Positions 17,816 through 26,278 of a stretch of DNA of 64,000 nucleotides are shown one piece after another. Position 1 is the first letter of the stretch; every line of letters begins with the position of its first letter. Under the pieces are notes generated by a model. That model was not told the DNA's origin and did not search any database. It was given only the letters and a program-made list of their open reading frames with translations. The stretch covers positions 72,157-136,156 of the forward strand of contig CACDWG010000006.1 in assembly GCA_902556425.1 (NCBI GenBank), read 5' to 3'. The position numbers were made by a program, and so were the translations under genes. Source of the DNA: UBA4421 sp002704225. GTDB lineage: Bacteria; Pseudomonadota; Gammaproteobacteria; Pseudomonadales; Azotimanducaceae.

Positions 17816-17980
17816 GGGAAAGGGCCTTTTGATAGTGGAATAAACCAGAGCCGTCGGCTCTGAGAAAAGCCTTACTATAAGTTGCCGATCTGAAATCCGC
17901 GAGGATTCTGACAATTCTTCTATTTTTCTCTGCCGCCTGTTGAGGTATGTTCAAAGCTAAATAAAAAGAGGGAATGGAAC

Positions 17981-19156
17981 ATGGCTTACGCATCTGCTGA
18001 TCGCGCCTATTACGACGCAGACAGTCACATCATGGAGCTGCCGGATTTTTTGAAAGCGTATGCTGATCCGGCGCTACGGGATGATATTCCAGAAGTCAGC
18101 TATTCAGCGTCGGTTGTGACCGATGATGAAGTGGGACTGATCATGAGTCAGGGCGGACGACACTCGGAAGAACATGTGGCGGCTCAGTTGGCCATGGGCG
18201 ATGCTCTGATCGAAAATTCCAAGGAAATTCAGGCTCTGGGTGCGTTCAACGGTCCAGACCGCTCGGCGGCAATGGATCTTCTGGGTTTCAAAAAACAGTT
18301 GGTGTTCGCCACGCACTCGGTTGCGTTCCCTTTCCACCCGAGCAGTAAAAAAGATCCGGTACTGCGTTATGGTGCCACGCGTGCTCACAACCGGCACATG
18401 GTGGATTTTTGCTCGGCCGACGATCGTTTGATGGGTGTGGGTATTGTGCCCCTAGACGATCCCGCGCGCGCTATTGAAGAAGTGGAATGGGCGATCAAGG
18501 CAGGTTTGCAATCCATCTGGATTCCGCATCGTGCACCGATCGACCGTTCACCGGGTCATGTTGACCTCGAAGGTTTTTGGGCGCGTCTGGCTGAAGCGGG
18601 TGTGCCCTTCGTACTGCATGTCGGTGGTGCGCCGCTTCAGGTTTCTAAGGCCTGGGGTAATAACGGACGAGCACCGGTCAAAGATTGGCTCGGCGGCGGC
18701 GAAAATGTGCGTACCAAGGATGCAGCGGTGCTGCACCAAACCCCTGAAATGTTCCTGAGCGTTCTGCTGATGGACGGCGTTTTCGACCGTCATCCGGGTC
18801 TACGTGGTGCCGCAGTAGAACTGGGCGCGGGTTGGGTGCCTGAAATGTGTCGTCGGCTGGACTGGGTTTCGCGAATTTATGGTCGCTCGGATAAGTCTGT
18901 TCGATTTGAACGCACTCCTTCACAACAGCTGATCGAGCAGATGGCGTTTACGCCGTTCTCTCATGAAGATGTCGCCTATCTGATGAACGACTCTCATCCT
19001 GATCTGTATTTGTTCTCCAGCGATTATCCTCACTTGGAAGGCACGAAAGATCCCATCGGCCGGTTTGAACGTTTTCTTGAAAACTCGGAACCCGCCATAC
19101 GCGATGCGTTCTACAGCGAGAACTTTCTTCGTCTGTGGCCAAACGCCCGGGTCTGA
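17981..19156 (+). CDS. Amidohydrolase family protein (amidohydrolase-2 type)
   Basis: 391-residue TIM-barrel metal hydrolase or decarboxylase. 'YYDADSHIMELPDFL' near residue 11 gives the first metal-ligand strand, 'PFVLHVGGAP' near residue 210 supplies a later His, and 'LFSSDYPHLEGTKDP' near residue 350 carries the catalytic Asp. This arrangement resembles ACMSD-like decarboxylases and related hydrolases common in steroid- and aromatic-degrading bacteria. GAGGG precedes the ATG. The membrane-anchored protein at 19160 starts 3 bases after its stop and is almost certainly co-translated. Reaction not assignable. Confidence 0.87.
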   Translation: MAYASADRAYYDADSHIMELPDFLKAYADPALRDDIPEVSYSASVVTDDEVGLIMSQGGRHSEEHVAAQLAMGDALIENSKEIQALGAFNGPDRSAAMDLLGFKKQLVFATHSVAFPFHPSSKKDPVLRYGATRAHNRHMVDFCSADDRLMGVGIVPLDDPARAIEEVEWAIKAGLQSIWIPHRAPIDRSPGHVDLEGFWARLAEAGVPFVLHVGGAPLQVSKAWGNNGRAPVKDWLGGGENVRTKDAAVLHQTPEMFLSVLLMDGVFDRHPGLRGAAVELGAGWVPEMCRRLDWVSRIYGRSDKSVRFERTPSQQLIEQMAFTPFSHEDVAYLMNDSHPDLYLFSSDYPHLEGTKDPIGRFERFLENSEPAIRDAFYSENFLRLWPNARV

Positions 19157-19159
19157 TTC

Positions 19160-19660
19160 GTGACTGGCTCGCCAGCGTCTCATAACCCAGCAGGGATCAA
19201 AACTCTGCTGGGGGCGTTGTTGGGTGTTGTGGTGATCGGTCTGCTGATGACCTACATCGTGCGCTGCCCTTGCGAGCGGATTCCCGGGACGGTGCTGTTT
19301 GGGGTTGAAGTGGAGGAACCGGTCAGCGATTGGGCATTCGCCAATGCTGCGGGGTTGTGTCAAATACAGGTGCAGGGTGTCATTCCGTGGTCCGTGAATC
19401 TCAACTGTATGGCCGATGGCGACGGCGCGCTGTATCTGAGTTGTTCAGTCTGTGAAGGCAAGTATTGGTCGGGTCGGGCGCTGGTCAATTCTGATGCCAG
19501 AGTTCGCATAGCCGGCCAAGTGTATCCGGTGCGGCTGACTCGTTTACAAGATGCCGAAACCTTGGACGCAGCTTGGCTGGCTAGAGCGTCGAAAACCGGC
19601 TATGGCGTTGGTGAACCACGCCCCGATGATTGGTGGTCTTTTGCGGTAGTCAGTCGCTGA
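19160..19660 (+). CDS. Membrane-anchored hypothetical protein
   Basis: 166 residues starting at GTG, three bases after the amidohydrolase stop. One N-terminal membrane helix 'LLGALLGVVVIGLLMTYIV' (residues about 16-34) is followed by a soluble, probably periplasmic, domain with five cysteines, including 'RCPCERIPG', 'GLCQIQ', 'NLNCMAD' and 'LSCSVCEGKYW'. The middle part 'YLSCSVCEGKYWSGRALVNS' runs like a split-barrel domain of the PNPOx/nitroreductase kind, but this is weak. It could hold a metal or disulfides. I do not recognise a named family; its tight linkage suggests partnership with the amidohydrolase. Confidence 0.72.
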   Translation: MTGSPASHNPAGIKTLLGALLGVVVIGLLMTYIVRCPCERIPGTVLFGVEVEEPVSDWAFANAAGLCQIQVQGVIPWSVNLNCMADGDGALYLSCSVCEGKYWSGRALVNSDARVRIAGQVYPVRLTRLQDAETLDAAWLARASKTGYGVGEPRPDDWWSFAVVSR

Positions 19661-19691
19661 AACACGACCGACGCTGCGCGTGGGCCTGTTG

Positions 19692-20492
19692 TTAGCTTGG
19701 TTCGTGAAACATCGAGGTACGGCCACCGTCCACGACCAAATCGTGACAGGTAACGAATCGGCCAGCGTCGCTGGCCAGATACAGAGCGGCTTCGGCGATG
19801 TCATCGGCAACACCGGTTTTTTGCAGCGGTACAGATCGCGCCAGACTTTGCTGCAGCTTGTTCATTTTGCGCTCGTTTTCCTCATCGGTCAGGGTGTTTG
19901 CGCGCTCAGAACCGCCCCAAAAGATCGGTGTGGCAATCGCCCCCGGAGAGATCGAGTTCACCCGTATGTTGTGCTCGCCCAGCTCGATCCCCGCCATTCG
20001 GGTGTAGTGGGTCAGCGCCGCTTTGAGGGCAGAGTACAGTAGATCGCCCTGACGATAACGCAGGCCGGCAATACTGGAATTGTTGATGATGCAGCCGCCG
20101 CCATTGGCCTTCATAGGCGCTACTGCGTGCTTCGTGCCAAGAATGGCGCTGGACAATAGCAGGCGAACACCATAATCGATGTGGTCCTGGGTAAGTTTTT
20201 CCAGAGGAGCCCCCACCGGACCGCCGGCGTTGTTGAACAATACATCCAGCTTGCCATGGGTTGCCGTGGTGAATTCGATGGAGTCGCGGATCGCCTCTTC
20301 CTGAGTGATATCCGCCTCGTGATATGTCGCGTTCTGGCCCAAGGTTTCAGCTAAGGCCTGACCCTTTTCTACTGAGCGCCCGGTGATGACTACCTGTGCG
20401 CCCTCGTTGATGAACAGTTGCGCGGTTGCAGCGCCAATACCACTGGTGCCGCCAGTAATGAGGGCCACTTTGCCCGCGAGTCGGTTCGACAT
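19692..20492 (-). CDS. Short-chain dehydrogenase/reductase (SDR)
   Basis: 266-residue classical SDR: 'TGGTSGIGAATAQL' near residue 14, 'NNAGGPVGAP' near residue 90, Ser of 'NNSSIAGL', and the catalytic Tyr/Lys of 'LLYSALKAALTHY' near residue 155. The Ala/Gly pattern of the nucleotide loop and 'TGRS' after strand 2 favour NADP(H). AGGAAAAG precedes the ATG. It is divergent from the GPH carrier across about 197 bases. It differs clearly from the SDR at 11672. Substrate unknown. Confidence 0.9.
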   Translation of the reverse strand: MSNRLAGKVALITGGTSGIGAATAQLFINEGAQVVITGRSVEKGQALAETLGQNATYHEADITQEEAIRDSIEFTTATHGKLDVLFNNAGGPVGAPLEKLTQDHIDYGVRLLLSSAILGTKHAVAPMKANGGGCIINNSSIAGLRYRQGDLLYSALKAALTHYTRMAGIELGEHNIRVNSISPGAIATPIFWGGSERANTLTDEENERKMNKLQQSLARSVPLQKTGVADDIAEAALYLASDAGRFVTCHDLVVDGGRTSMFHEPS

Positions 20493-20689
20493 GTCTTTTC
20501 CTTAGCCTTGCTGAACAAATACGTAATCACAAAGTCTGCGGCAGAATACAAGGCTGGGCAATGGCGGCAAGTCTGATCCGCTTCCGATGTGTTGCGTCGG
20601 TCTCAATCACCGTGCAGTCTTTGGCAGGGAAGAATTGCAGCGTCGGCGAACGGTGAACGGCGGATACGGCATGGGCCATTGGGGGAAAT

Positions 20690-22111
20690 ATGAGTTCGAC
20701 AAAGAGCGTGAGTCTTGGCAATAAAATTGCGTACGGTTTTGGTTCTATCGCTTTTGGAGTCAAAAACAATGGCTTCGATTATTTCTTCCTGATTTTCTAC
20801 AGCCAAGTGATGGGCGTGAGCGCCTATCTGGTCAGTTTGGCGTTGCTCGTCGCCTTGGTCTTCGATGCGTTGAGTGATCCCCTGATTGGCTATTTGTCCG
20901 ACAATACCCGCTCGCGTTGGGGGCGGCGACACCCTTACATGTACGCAGCAGCGATGCCGGTGGCGTTGGGTTACTACTTCGTCTGGAATCCTCCGGCAAG
21001 CTTGAGCGGAGACGAGCTCTTTCCCTATATTGTTGGTATCGCGATTTTCGTGCGTACCCTGATCACCCTCTATGAAATCCCCAGTTCCGCCTTAGTGGCC
21101 GAAATCACCGATGATTATGATGAGCGAACGAACATGTTGAGCTTCCGTTATTTCTTCGGCTGGAGCGGTGGCACCTTAATGGCAACCTTTGCAACGATGT
21201 TTTTGCTGGTACCCACCGCGGAGATAAGCAATGGCATGTTCAATGTCGAAGGTCATGGTCAGGTTGGTTTTGTCGCGGCTTGGGTGATTTTTCTTGCCAT
21301 CATGGCATCCGCCTTGGGGACACACCGCTTGATTCCCAACCTCAAGTCACCCCCGCCAAAGCGGAATTTGTCGCTCAAGCGTATCTATCAGGAAATTTTT
21401 GAAACACTCGCCACCCGTTCCTTTCTCGCGCTGTTTTTGGCGGCACTGTTCGGGGCGGTAGGGTCAGGGGTTGCTGCAACCCTGAGCTATTACATCTATA
21501 CGTTTTTGTGGGAATTTTCGACTCAGCAGATCGGTTTTATTTCCATCAGTGTGGTTATCTCCGCCATGTTGGGATTTATGCTGTCGCCCTTTATTTCCAA
21601 AAGGCTGGGAAAAAAGAAGGGCGCAATTTTGATCGGTTTTCTGGCGTTCACAGTAAATCCCGCGCCCATTGTGCTGCGCATGATGGGCTTCATGCCTGAG
21701 AACGGCGACCCCATGCTGTTCCCCATTGTTCTTGCCATCATCGTTGTTGATGTGGCCCTGATCATCACGTATCAGACATTATCCTCCTCCATGATCGCGG
21801 ACTTGGTCGAAGAAGCGGAGGTGAAAACCCAACGCCGTAGTGAGGGTGTGTTCTTTGCCTCAGTCACGTTTGTGCGCAAGGTGACCCAAGGTTTGGGAGC
21901 GGCCTTTGCGGGCGTTATCTTGACGGTAAGCCAATTCCCAGTGGGTGCTACACCGGGTGATATTCCGGATTCAGTCATGACTGACTTTGTCTGGATCTAT
22001 GTGCCGACGGTGTTCACCGTCTGGATGCTGATGATTGCCTGCATCTCTATGTACTCCGTGGATCGCAGCAAACACGAAGCGAATTTGGAGGCATTGGGCC
22101 GCTCGAAGTAG
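20690..22111 (+). CDS. MFS transporter, GPH (MelB-like) type
   Basis: 473-residue carrier of the glycoside-pentoside-hexuronide family: 'LGNKIAYGFGSIAFGVKN' at the start and 'VFDALSDPLIGYLSDNTRSRWGRRHPY' near residue 65 (core 'DALSDPLIGYLSDNTRS') with the conserved Asp residues used for cation coupling in MelB. Bacterial members take up sugars, but many in this group have unrelated, often lipophilic, substrates. GGGGGAAAT precedes the ATG. A weak hairpin follows the gene at 22130. The cytochrome/redoxin gene lies downstream on the same strand. Confidence 0.9.
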   Translation: MSSTKSVSLGNKIAYGFGSIAFGVKNNGFDYFFLIFYSQVMGVSAYLVSLALLVALVFDALSDPLIGYLSDNTRSRWGRRHPYMYAAAMPVALGYYFVWNPPASLSGDELFPYIVGIAIFVRTLITLYEIPSSALVAEITDDYDERTNMLSFRYFFGWSGGTLMATFATMFLLVPTAEISNGMFNVEGHGQVGFVAAWVIFLAIMASALGTHRLIPNLKSPPPKRNLSLKRIYQEIFETLATRSFLALFLAALFGAVGSGVAATLSYYIYTFLWEFSTQQIGFISISVVISAMLGFMLSPFISKRLGKKKGAILIGFLAFTVNPAPIVLRMMGFMPENGDPMLFPIVLAIIVVDVALIITYQTLSSSMIADLVEEAEVKTQRRSEGVFFASVTFVRKVTQGLGAAFAGVILTVSQFPVGATPGDIPDSVMTDFVWIYVPTVFTVWMLMIACISMYSVDRSKHEANLEALGRSK

Positions 22112-22129
22112 CGGGTTCGCCTCGCGTCT

Positions 22130-22150
22130 GTCGTCGTTTGACGACGTTTT
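22130..22150 (+). terminator. Weak candidate terminator
   Basis: GTCGTC (22130-22135), loop GTTT, GACGAC (22140-22145), followed by GTTTT. The stem is only six pairs, so this may be incidental. It lies 18 bases after the GPH carrier stop. Confidence 0.33.
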
Positions 22151-22214
22151 GAAGGGATTGGTTAGCTCCGAGCGGTTGGGTACTATCGGGGTTCTTTAGG
22201 GAGAGGATTCGATA

Positions 22215-23969
22215 ATGACAGACAAGAAATTTGGTGTGTTTCAGCGGCTCGTGGCCGGTTTCTTGGGCCTGAGTTTGACGGGGTCCGTGACGGCGCTGTC
22301 CGTCGGTGATCGGGTGGAAAACTTTCGCCTGATGGATCACGCAGGGGGCTCTCATGAGCTGCACTATTTTGCTGACGCGCCAGCCATGGTTCTGATGACA
22401 CACAACACCAGCTGCGCAACCCTACCCGATAGCCTGCAGGAATTGACGTCTATTCATGAGCAATTCGCACCTCAGGGCGCCGAGATCATGCTGATCAATT
22501 CCGATTTGCGCGACGATCGCGGCAGTGTGCGGGCTGCGGCTGCTCGGGAAGGTATTGCGCTGCCTATTTTGCTGGATACGACACAGATCATTGGTGAAAG
22601 CCTGATCGCTGCGACGGCTGGCGAAGCGTTAGTGATCGACCCCAGGACGTGGACCCTGGCCTACCGGGGCGACGTGAAGGGTGCAAGGCAGGCAGTGGCT
22701 CAGTTGGTTCAGGGTGATCGGGTGACAGCGGTTTCCAACGCTAGCGCGAATTCCGACTGCTCGGTGGATTTCCCAGAGTTGGCCCGCCGTGCCGAACACA
22801 AAACCATTTCCTACGCAGAGACCATCGCACCCATGCTGAATGAGAACTGTGTGAGCTGTCATCGCGAAGGTGGCATAGGCCCCTGGGCGATGACCGACTA
22901 CAACATGGTGCGTGGTTTCAGTCTGATGATCCGCGAAGTGGTCCGAACTCAGCGCATGCCACCGTGGCATGCTGATCCCCATGTGGGCGAATTCTCCAAC
23001 GACCGCTCCCTAACCGATGAGCAAATCCGCACCCTGGTGCATTGGATCGAAGCTGGTGCACCTCGAGGTGAGGGCGCAGACCTGCTAGCCGAGACTGCGC
23101 AGCAGTGGCCCCTGTGGGTGATGGGAGAACCGGATGTCATCATCGAGATTCCACCCGAAGACGTACCCGCAAGCGGCGTCGTTGATTACAAATACAAAAT
23201 GGTAACGAACCCGTTGGATCAAGACGTCTGGGTCAAGGCAGCGGAAATTATTCCAGGCGACCGCAGCGTGCTGCACCATGTGATCACAACCTTTGGTGAG
23301 CTGGAGACCGAAGGGCGTCGCGCGGGACGGCTGAAGCGCGGTACAGGTGGTGGATTGGGTGGCTACGTGCCCGGGGCGGTCGGTAAGCCGTTTCCTGAGG
23401 ACACCGGTATTTTATTACCTGCCGGTGCCACCATTGAATTCCAAATGCATTACACGCCTGCTGGTCTTGCGACTAGGGACACGTCGCGCATGGGCCTGTA
23501 CCTGCATAAAACGCCACCAAAGCACAAACTGGGTAGCATGATCTTGTTGAATCCTCGCATCTTGATTCCAGCTGGTGCGCCAAATCACTCGGAAGTGATG
23601 GTGAGAACCTTCGATCAAGACGTGCTGGTCTACAGTTTGCTTCCCCATGCGCATTACCGGGGCAAGGCATCGGAGTTCGTCGCGCATCTGCCCGACGGCA
23701 CCAAGGAAACGTTGTTGTCTGTGCCTCGTTACGATTTCAACTGGCAAACCAATTACGACCTTGAAGAGCCTCGCTTTTTGCCAGCAGGTACCAAGATGGT
23801 TCACCGTACGTGGTGGGATAACTCGGCCCGCAATCCTGCCAATCCAGATGCGACACGCGACGTTCCTTGGGGACAACAGTCTTGGGATGAAATGCTCTTC
23901 GGATCGGTACGCTATCGCGTGGTTGATGCTGACGCAGATCCGAGCGTGGTCGGCGGCGGTATGGAATGA
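22215..23969 (+). CDS. Redoxin-like / c-type haem / copper-monooxygenase-like exported protein
   Basis: 584 residues in three parts. After a signal peptide ('GFLGLSLTGSVTA', about 15-28), residues about 30-175 form a thioredoxin/AhpC-like domain, but only one Cys is present ('NTSCATLPDS') where CxxC is expected. Next, C212-V-S-C215-H216 is a covalent haem site with 'GGIGPWAMTDY' downstream. The C-terminal 300 residues resemble type II copper ascorbate-dependent monooxygenases, with H354-H355 in 'VLHHVITTFG' and H478-x-H480 in 'LPHAHYRGK'. A periplasmic electron-transfer or oxygenase role is inferred. Proteins of this order occur widely in marine bacteria and planctomycetes, as far as I recall, without a proven reaction. 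Confidence 0.78.
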   Translation: MTDKKFGVFQRLVAGFLGLSLTGSVTALSVGDRVENFRLMDHAGGSHELHYFADAPAMVLMTHNTSCATLPDSLQELTSIHEQFAPQGAEIMLINSDLRDDRGSVRAAAAREGIALPILLDTTQIIGESLIAATAGEALVIDPRTWTLAYRGDVKGARQAVAQLVQGDRVTAVSNASANSDCSVDFPELARRAEHKTISYAETIAPMLNENCVSCHREGGIGPWAMTDYNMVRGFSLMIREVVRTQRMPPWHADPHVGEFSNDRSLTDEQIRTLVHWIEAGAPRGEGADLLAETAQQWPLWVMGEPDVIIEIPPEDVPASGVVDYKYKMVTNPLDQDVWVKAAEIIPGDRSVLHHVITTFGELETEGRRAGRLKRGTGGGLGGYVPGAVGKPFPEDTGILLPAGATIEFQMHYTPAGLATRDTSRMGLYLHKTPPKHKLGSMILLNPRILIPAGAPNHSEVMVRTFDQDVLVYSLLPHAHYRGKASEFVAHLPDGTKETLLSVPRYDFNWQTNYDLEEPRFLPAGTKMVHRTWWDNSARNPANPDATRDVPWGQQSWDEMLFGSVRYRVVDADADPSVVGGGME

Positions 23970-24116
23970 GCGACCGGCGACTCTGATCGGATGCCGAGGT
24001 TGTAGCTCACGAGCCGATCACTGTGAGCAGATACGATGGTCGGCAAGCTGCGCCGAATGTGTTCGCGTCGCCGGTTTTAGCTGTCTTGAGATTCTCGCAA
24101 TGAACCAGGGCGATGC

Positions 24117-24734
24117 TTATTCCGGCATCACACCCTGATTAAGCAAGGCAGCAAAGGGGTCTTGATCGGCGTCCCGATGCCACTGATATTCGGCGTAGTT
24201 CATCACCGATTCCGCTAGCTCGAGGCCATACACTCGCTCAATGACGGCGAGGGCCATATCGGTGCCGGCGGAAACACCTGACGAGGTGACGTACTGGCCC
24301 GCGTCTACCCAGCGCGCGGACTCCTGCCAATTCACCTTGGGCCCTTGGCTTCGCGCCAACTCGAAGAACATTTTGTTCGAAGTGGCGGGCATACCATCGA
24401 GTAAACCGGCCTTGGCCAACAGCGCCGAGCCGGTGCAGACGCTCATCGTCACTTGGCTTTGCGGGCAGCGGTCTTTGAGAAACTGGATCAGCGCATCGTT
24501 TTCCAGTTCGGGAATGGTGCCGATGCCGCCGGGAATTAAAATCATGTCCAGCGCTGGAGCATCGTCAAAGCCGAAGTCCGCTACGGTCTTGGGCCCTGCA
24601 GAGGATTTGACGGTTCCGGCTTGCTCGGCGATGTTCACCAACTCGATTTTGTCACCCAGCGCACCAAACATTTCCATTGGACCATAGGCGTCCAGTAACT
24701 CGAAGTCGTTGTAAAAGATGGTTCCCAGCCGCAT
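24117..24734 (-). CDS. DJ-1/PfpI family protein
   Basis: 205-residue class I glutamine-amidotransferase-like protein. The nucleophile-elbow Cys is C100 in 'SVCTGSALLAKAGLLDG', and D16 in 'ELLDAYGPMEMF' matches the acidic residue seen in isonitrile hydratase InhA and related DJ-1/PfpI proteins. Substrates in the family range from isonitriles to methylglyoxal. The protein lacks the AraC-type DNA-binding tail found in many relatives. GGAG lies six bases before the ATG. It is encoded 50 bases downstream of the luciferase-like oxidoreductase on the same strand. Confidence 0.86.
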   Translation of the reverse strand: MRLGTIFYNDFELLDAYGPMEMFGALGDKIELVNIAEQAGTVKSSAGPKTVADFGFDDAPALDMILIPGGIGTIPELENDALIQFLKDRCPQSQVTMSVCTGSALLAKAGLLDGMPATSNKMFFELARSQGPKVNWQESARWVDAGQYVTSSGVSAGTDMALAVIERVYGLELAESVMNYAEYQWHRDADQDPFAALLNQGVMPE

Positions 24735-24784
24735 AACTATCTCCGTCGATGATGCCTTAATGTATGGGTCGCTGACGCCAACGT

Positions 24785-25837
24785 CTACCAGCTCGTGGTT
24801 TCTCGTTGAATCAGGTCTACCGCTTCCTCTAGCGCCGTAGTGCGCTCTTTCCAGCTTTCGCCGCCGGTGCCCAAACGGAAAGTGTTCACGCCAGCATCGC
24901 GGAATGCCCTGAGGCGCTCGCGGATCATCTCTTCGGTACCGATGAGGTTAGTCAGCAGCACCATTTCATCGGGTACCCTGGCGACCGCTTGGTCGCGCTT
25001 GCCGTCAATCCACAGGCTTTGCACGGCCTTGGCGTCGTCTTCGTAACCTGCGCGACAGTAAGCATCGTTATAGAAATTGGTTTTTGCAGACCCCATGCCG
25101 CCCAAGGTAAAGGCCATGGCAGGCTTGCGCGCGGCGATCAAGCGTTCGACATCATCGCTCATCTCGAAATAACCGCCGGTTTGAATATCGATATCCGCCA
25201 GGCTCCGGCCTGCTTTCGCCGCGCCTTCGCGCAGGTCATCGAGAAATACATGGCTTTGTTCCGGCACGAAGGACGTACCCAACCAGCCATCGGCAAGCTC
25301 GCCGGTCATCTGCAGGGATTTGGGTCCAAGGGTGGCCAGATAGATGGGCAAGTTCGGGCGCGGTGGCTGGGACAGGCGTATGGGTTTGCCCTCGCCGCCT
25401 GGTCGGGGCAGCACGTAGTGCTCGCCGTCGAACTGCAATTTTTCGCCGTTCAGAGCCATGCGCAAGATGGCCATACACTCCCGCAGTCGCGAGAGCGGTT
25501 TGCCAAAGGCTGCGCCGTGCAGACCTTCAACCACTTGAGGTCCGCTCACGCCAAGCCCCATATTGAAACGACCCTTAGACACCGTATCCAAACTTTGGGC
25601 GGTCATGGCCATCATGGAAGGCACCCGTGAGCTAATCTGCATGATGCCCGTGCCCAACCGGATGTTTTCGGTTTTGGCCGCCAAATAGGCGAGGGGCACG
25701 ATGGCATCCATGCCCCAAGCTTCGGCAGACCACGCTTCATTCACACCCATACGATCAGCCGCCATGGTGTAATCCACCAGGCTGTCCCACTCTTCACCGT
25801 TGTAATAGGCCGAGCCGATGGAAATGGAAATTCGCAT
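24785..25837 (-). CDS. Luciferase-like (LLM) flavin/F420-type oxidoreductase
   Basis: 350-residue TIM-barrel LLM protein. 'AADRMGVNEAWSAEAWGMDA' near residue 28, 'LGTGIMQISSRVPSMMAMTA' near residue 62, and 'RFNMGLGVSGPQVVEGLHG' near residue 92 follow the pattern of the F420-dependent class common in actinobacteria ('LGvSGPQVVEG'). Whether this organism uses F420 or FMN cannot be told; no F420 biosynthesis gene is in the window. GGGAG precedes the ATG. It lies upstream of the DJ-1 gene on the same strand and is divergent from the acyl-CoA synthetase operon. Confidence 0.87.
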   Translation of the reverse strand: MRISISIGSAYYNGEEWDSLVDYTMAADRMGVNEAWSAEAWGMDAIVPLAYLAAKTENIRLGTGIMQISSRVPSMMAMTAQSLDTVSKGRFNMGLGVSGPQVVEGLHGAAFGKPLSRLRECMAILRMALNGEKLQFDGEHYVLPRPGGEGKPIRLSQPPRPNLPIYLATLGPKSLQMTGELADGWLGTSFVPEQSHVFLDDLREGAAKAGRSLADIDIQTGGYFEMSDDVERLIAARKPAMAFTLGGMGSAKTNFYNDAYCRAGYEDDAKAVQSLWIDGKRDQAVARVPDEMVLLTNLIGTEEMIRERLRAFRDAGVNTFRLGTGGESWKERTTALEEAVDLIQRETTSW

Positions 25838-25957
25838 GAAATGTCTCCCGTGAAATAGCTTTTATTGAGGGATGGCAACTTCATATGGTTCGCGCACTTT
25901 GTCAAGGAACGCGACACGTCCTAGAATCAGGGTCAGCTTAAATATCGGGGAGGAATG

Positions 25958-26269
25958 ATGCCAAAGCTAAAAACCGGTGGTCGGTTCAAAAGCGCAGTCT
26001 GCGCAGGAGAAATCATGGTCGTGACTGCATCAGAGGATGATGTGACGTTGACCTGCGGGGGAGCAGATATGGGCGCGCCGGGAACCGAGGTGGCGGACGA
26101 CGCCCAAGTCCACCCAGATCACGCGGTTGGAATCGCCATGGGCAAGCGTTACATCACGGAAGACGAGACCATCGAGGTGCTATGCGTCAAAGCCGGTGAT
26201 GGCAGTTTGGCTGTGAACGGCCAGTTGATGCTGCAGAAGGATACCAAACAGTTACCGAAAACAGATTAG
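25958..26269 (+). CDS. Small conserved protein paired with acyl-CoA synthetase
   Basis: About 103 residues, soluble, acidic. It contains 'GGRFKSAVCAGEIMVV', then 'LTCGGADM', 'GKRYITEDETIEVLC' and 'AGDGSLAVNGQLM', with three cysteines. I recall similar small proteins beside acyl-CoA synthetase genes in actinobacteria, but know no function. Two ATGs stand in tandem (25955 and 25958); GGGGAGGA ends directly before the first, so the second has the better spacing. The synthetase starts nine bases after its stop, so the two are surely co-transcribed. A metal-binding or accessory role for the synthetase is speculation. Confidence 0.75.
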   Translation: MPKLKTGGRFKSAVCAGEIMVVTASEDDVTLTCGGADMGAPGTEVADDAQVHPDHAVGIAMGKRYITEDETIEVLCVKAGDGSLAVNGQLMLQKDTKQLPKTD

Positions 26270-26278
26270 GCGGCAGCA

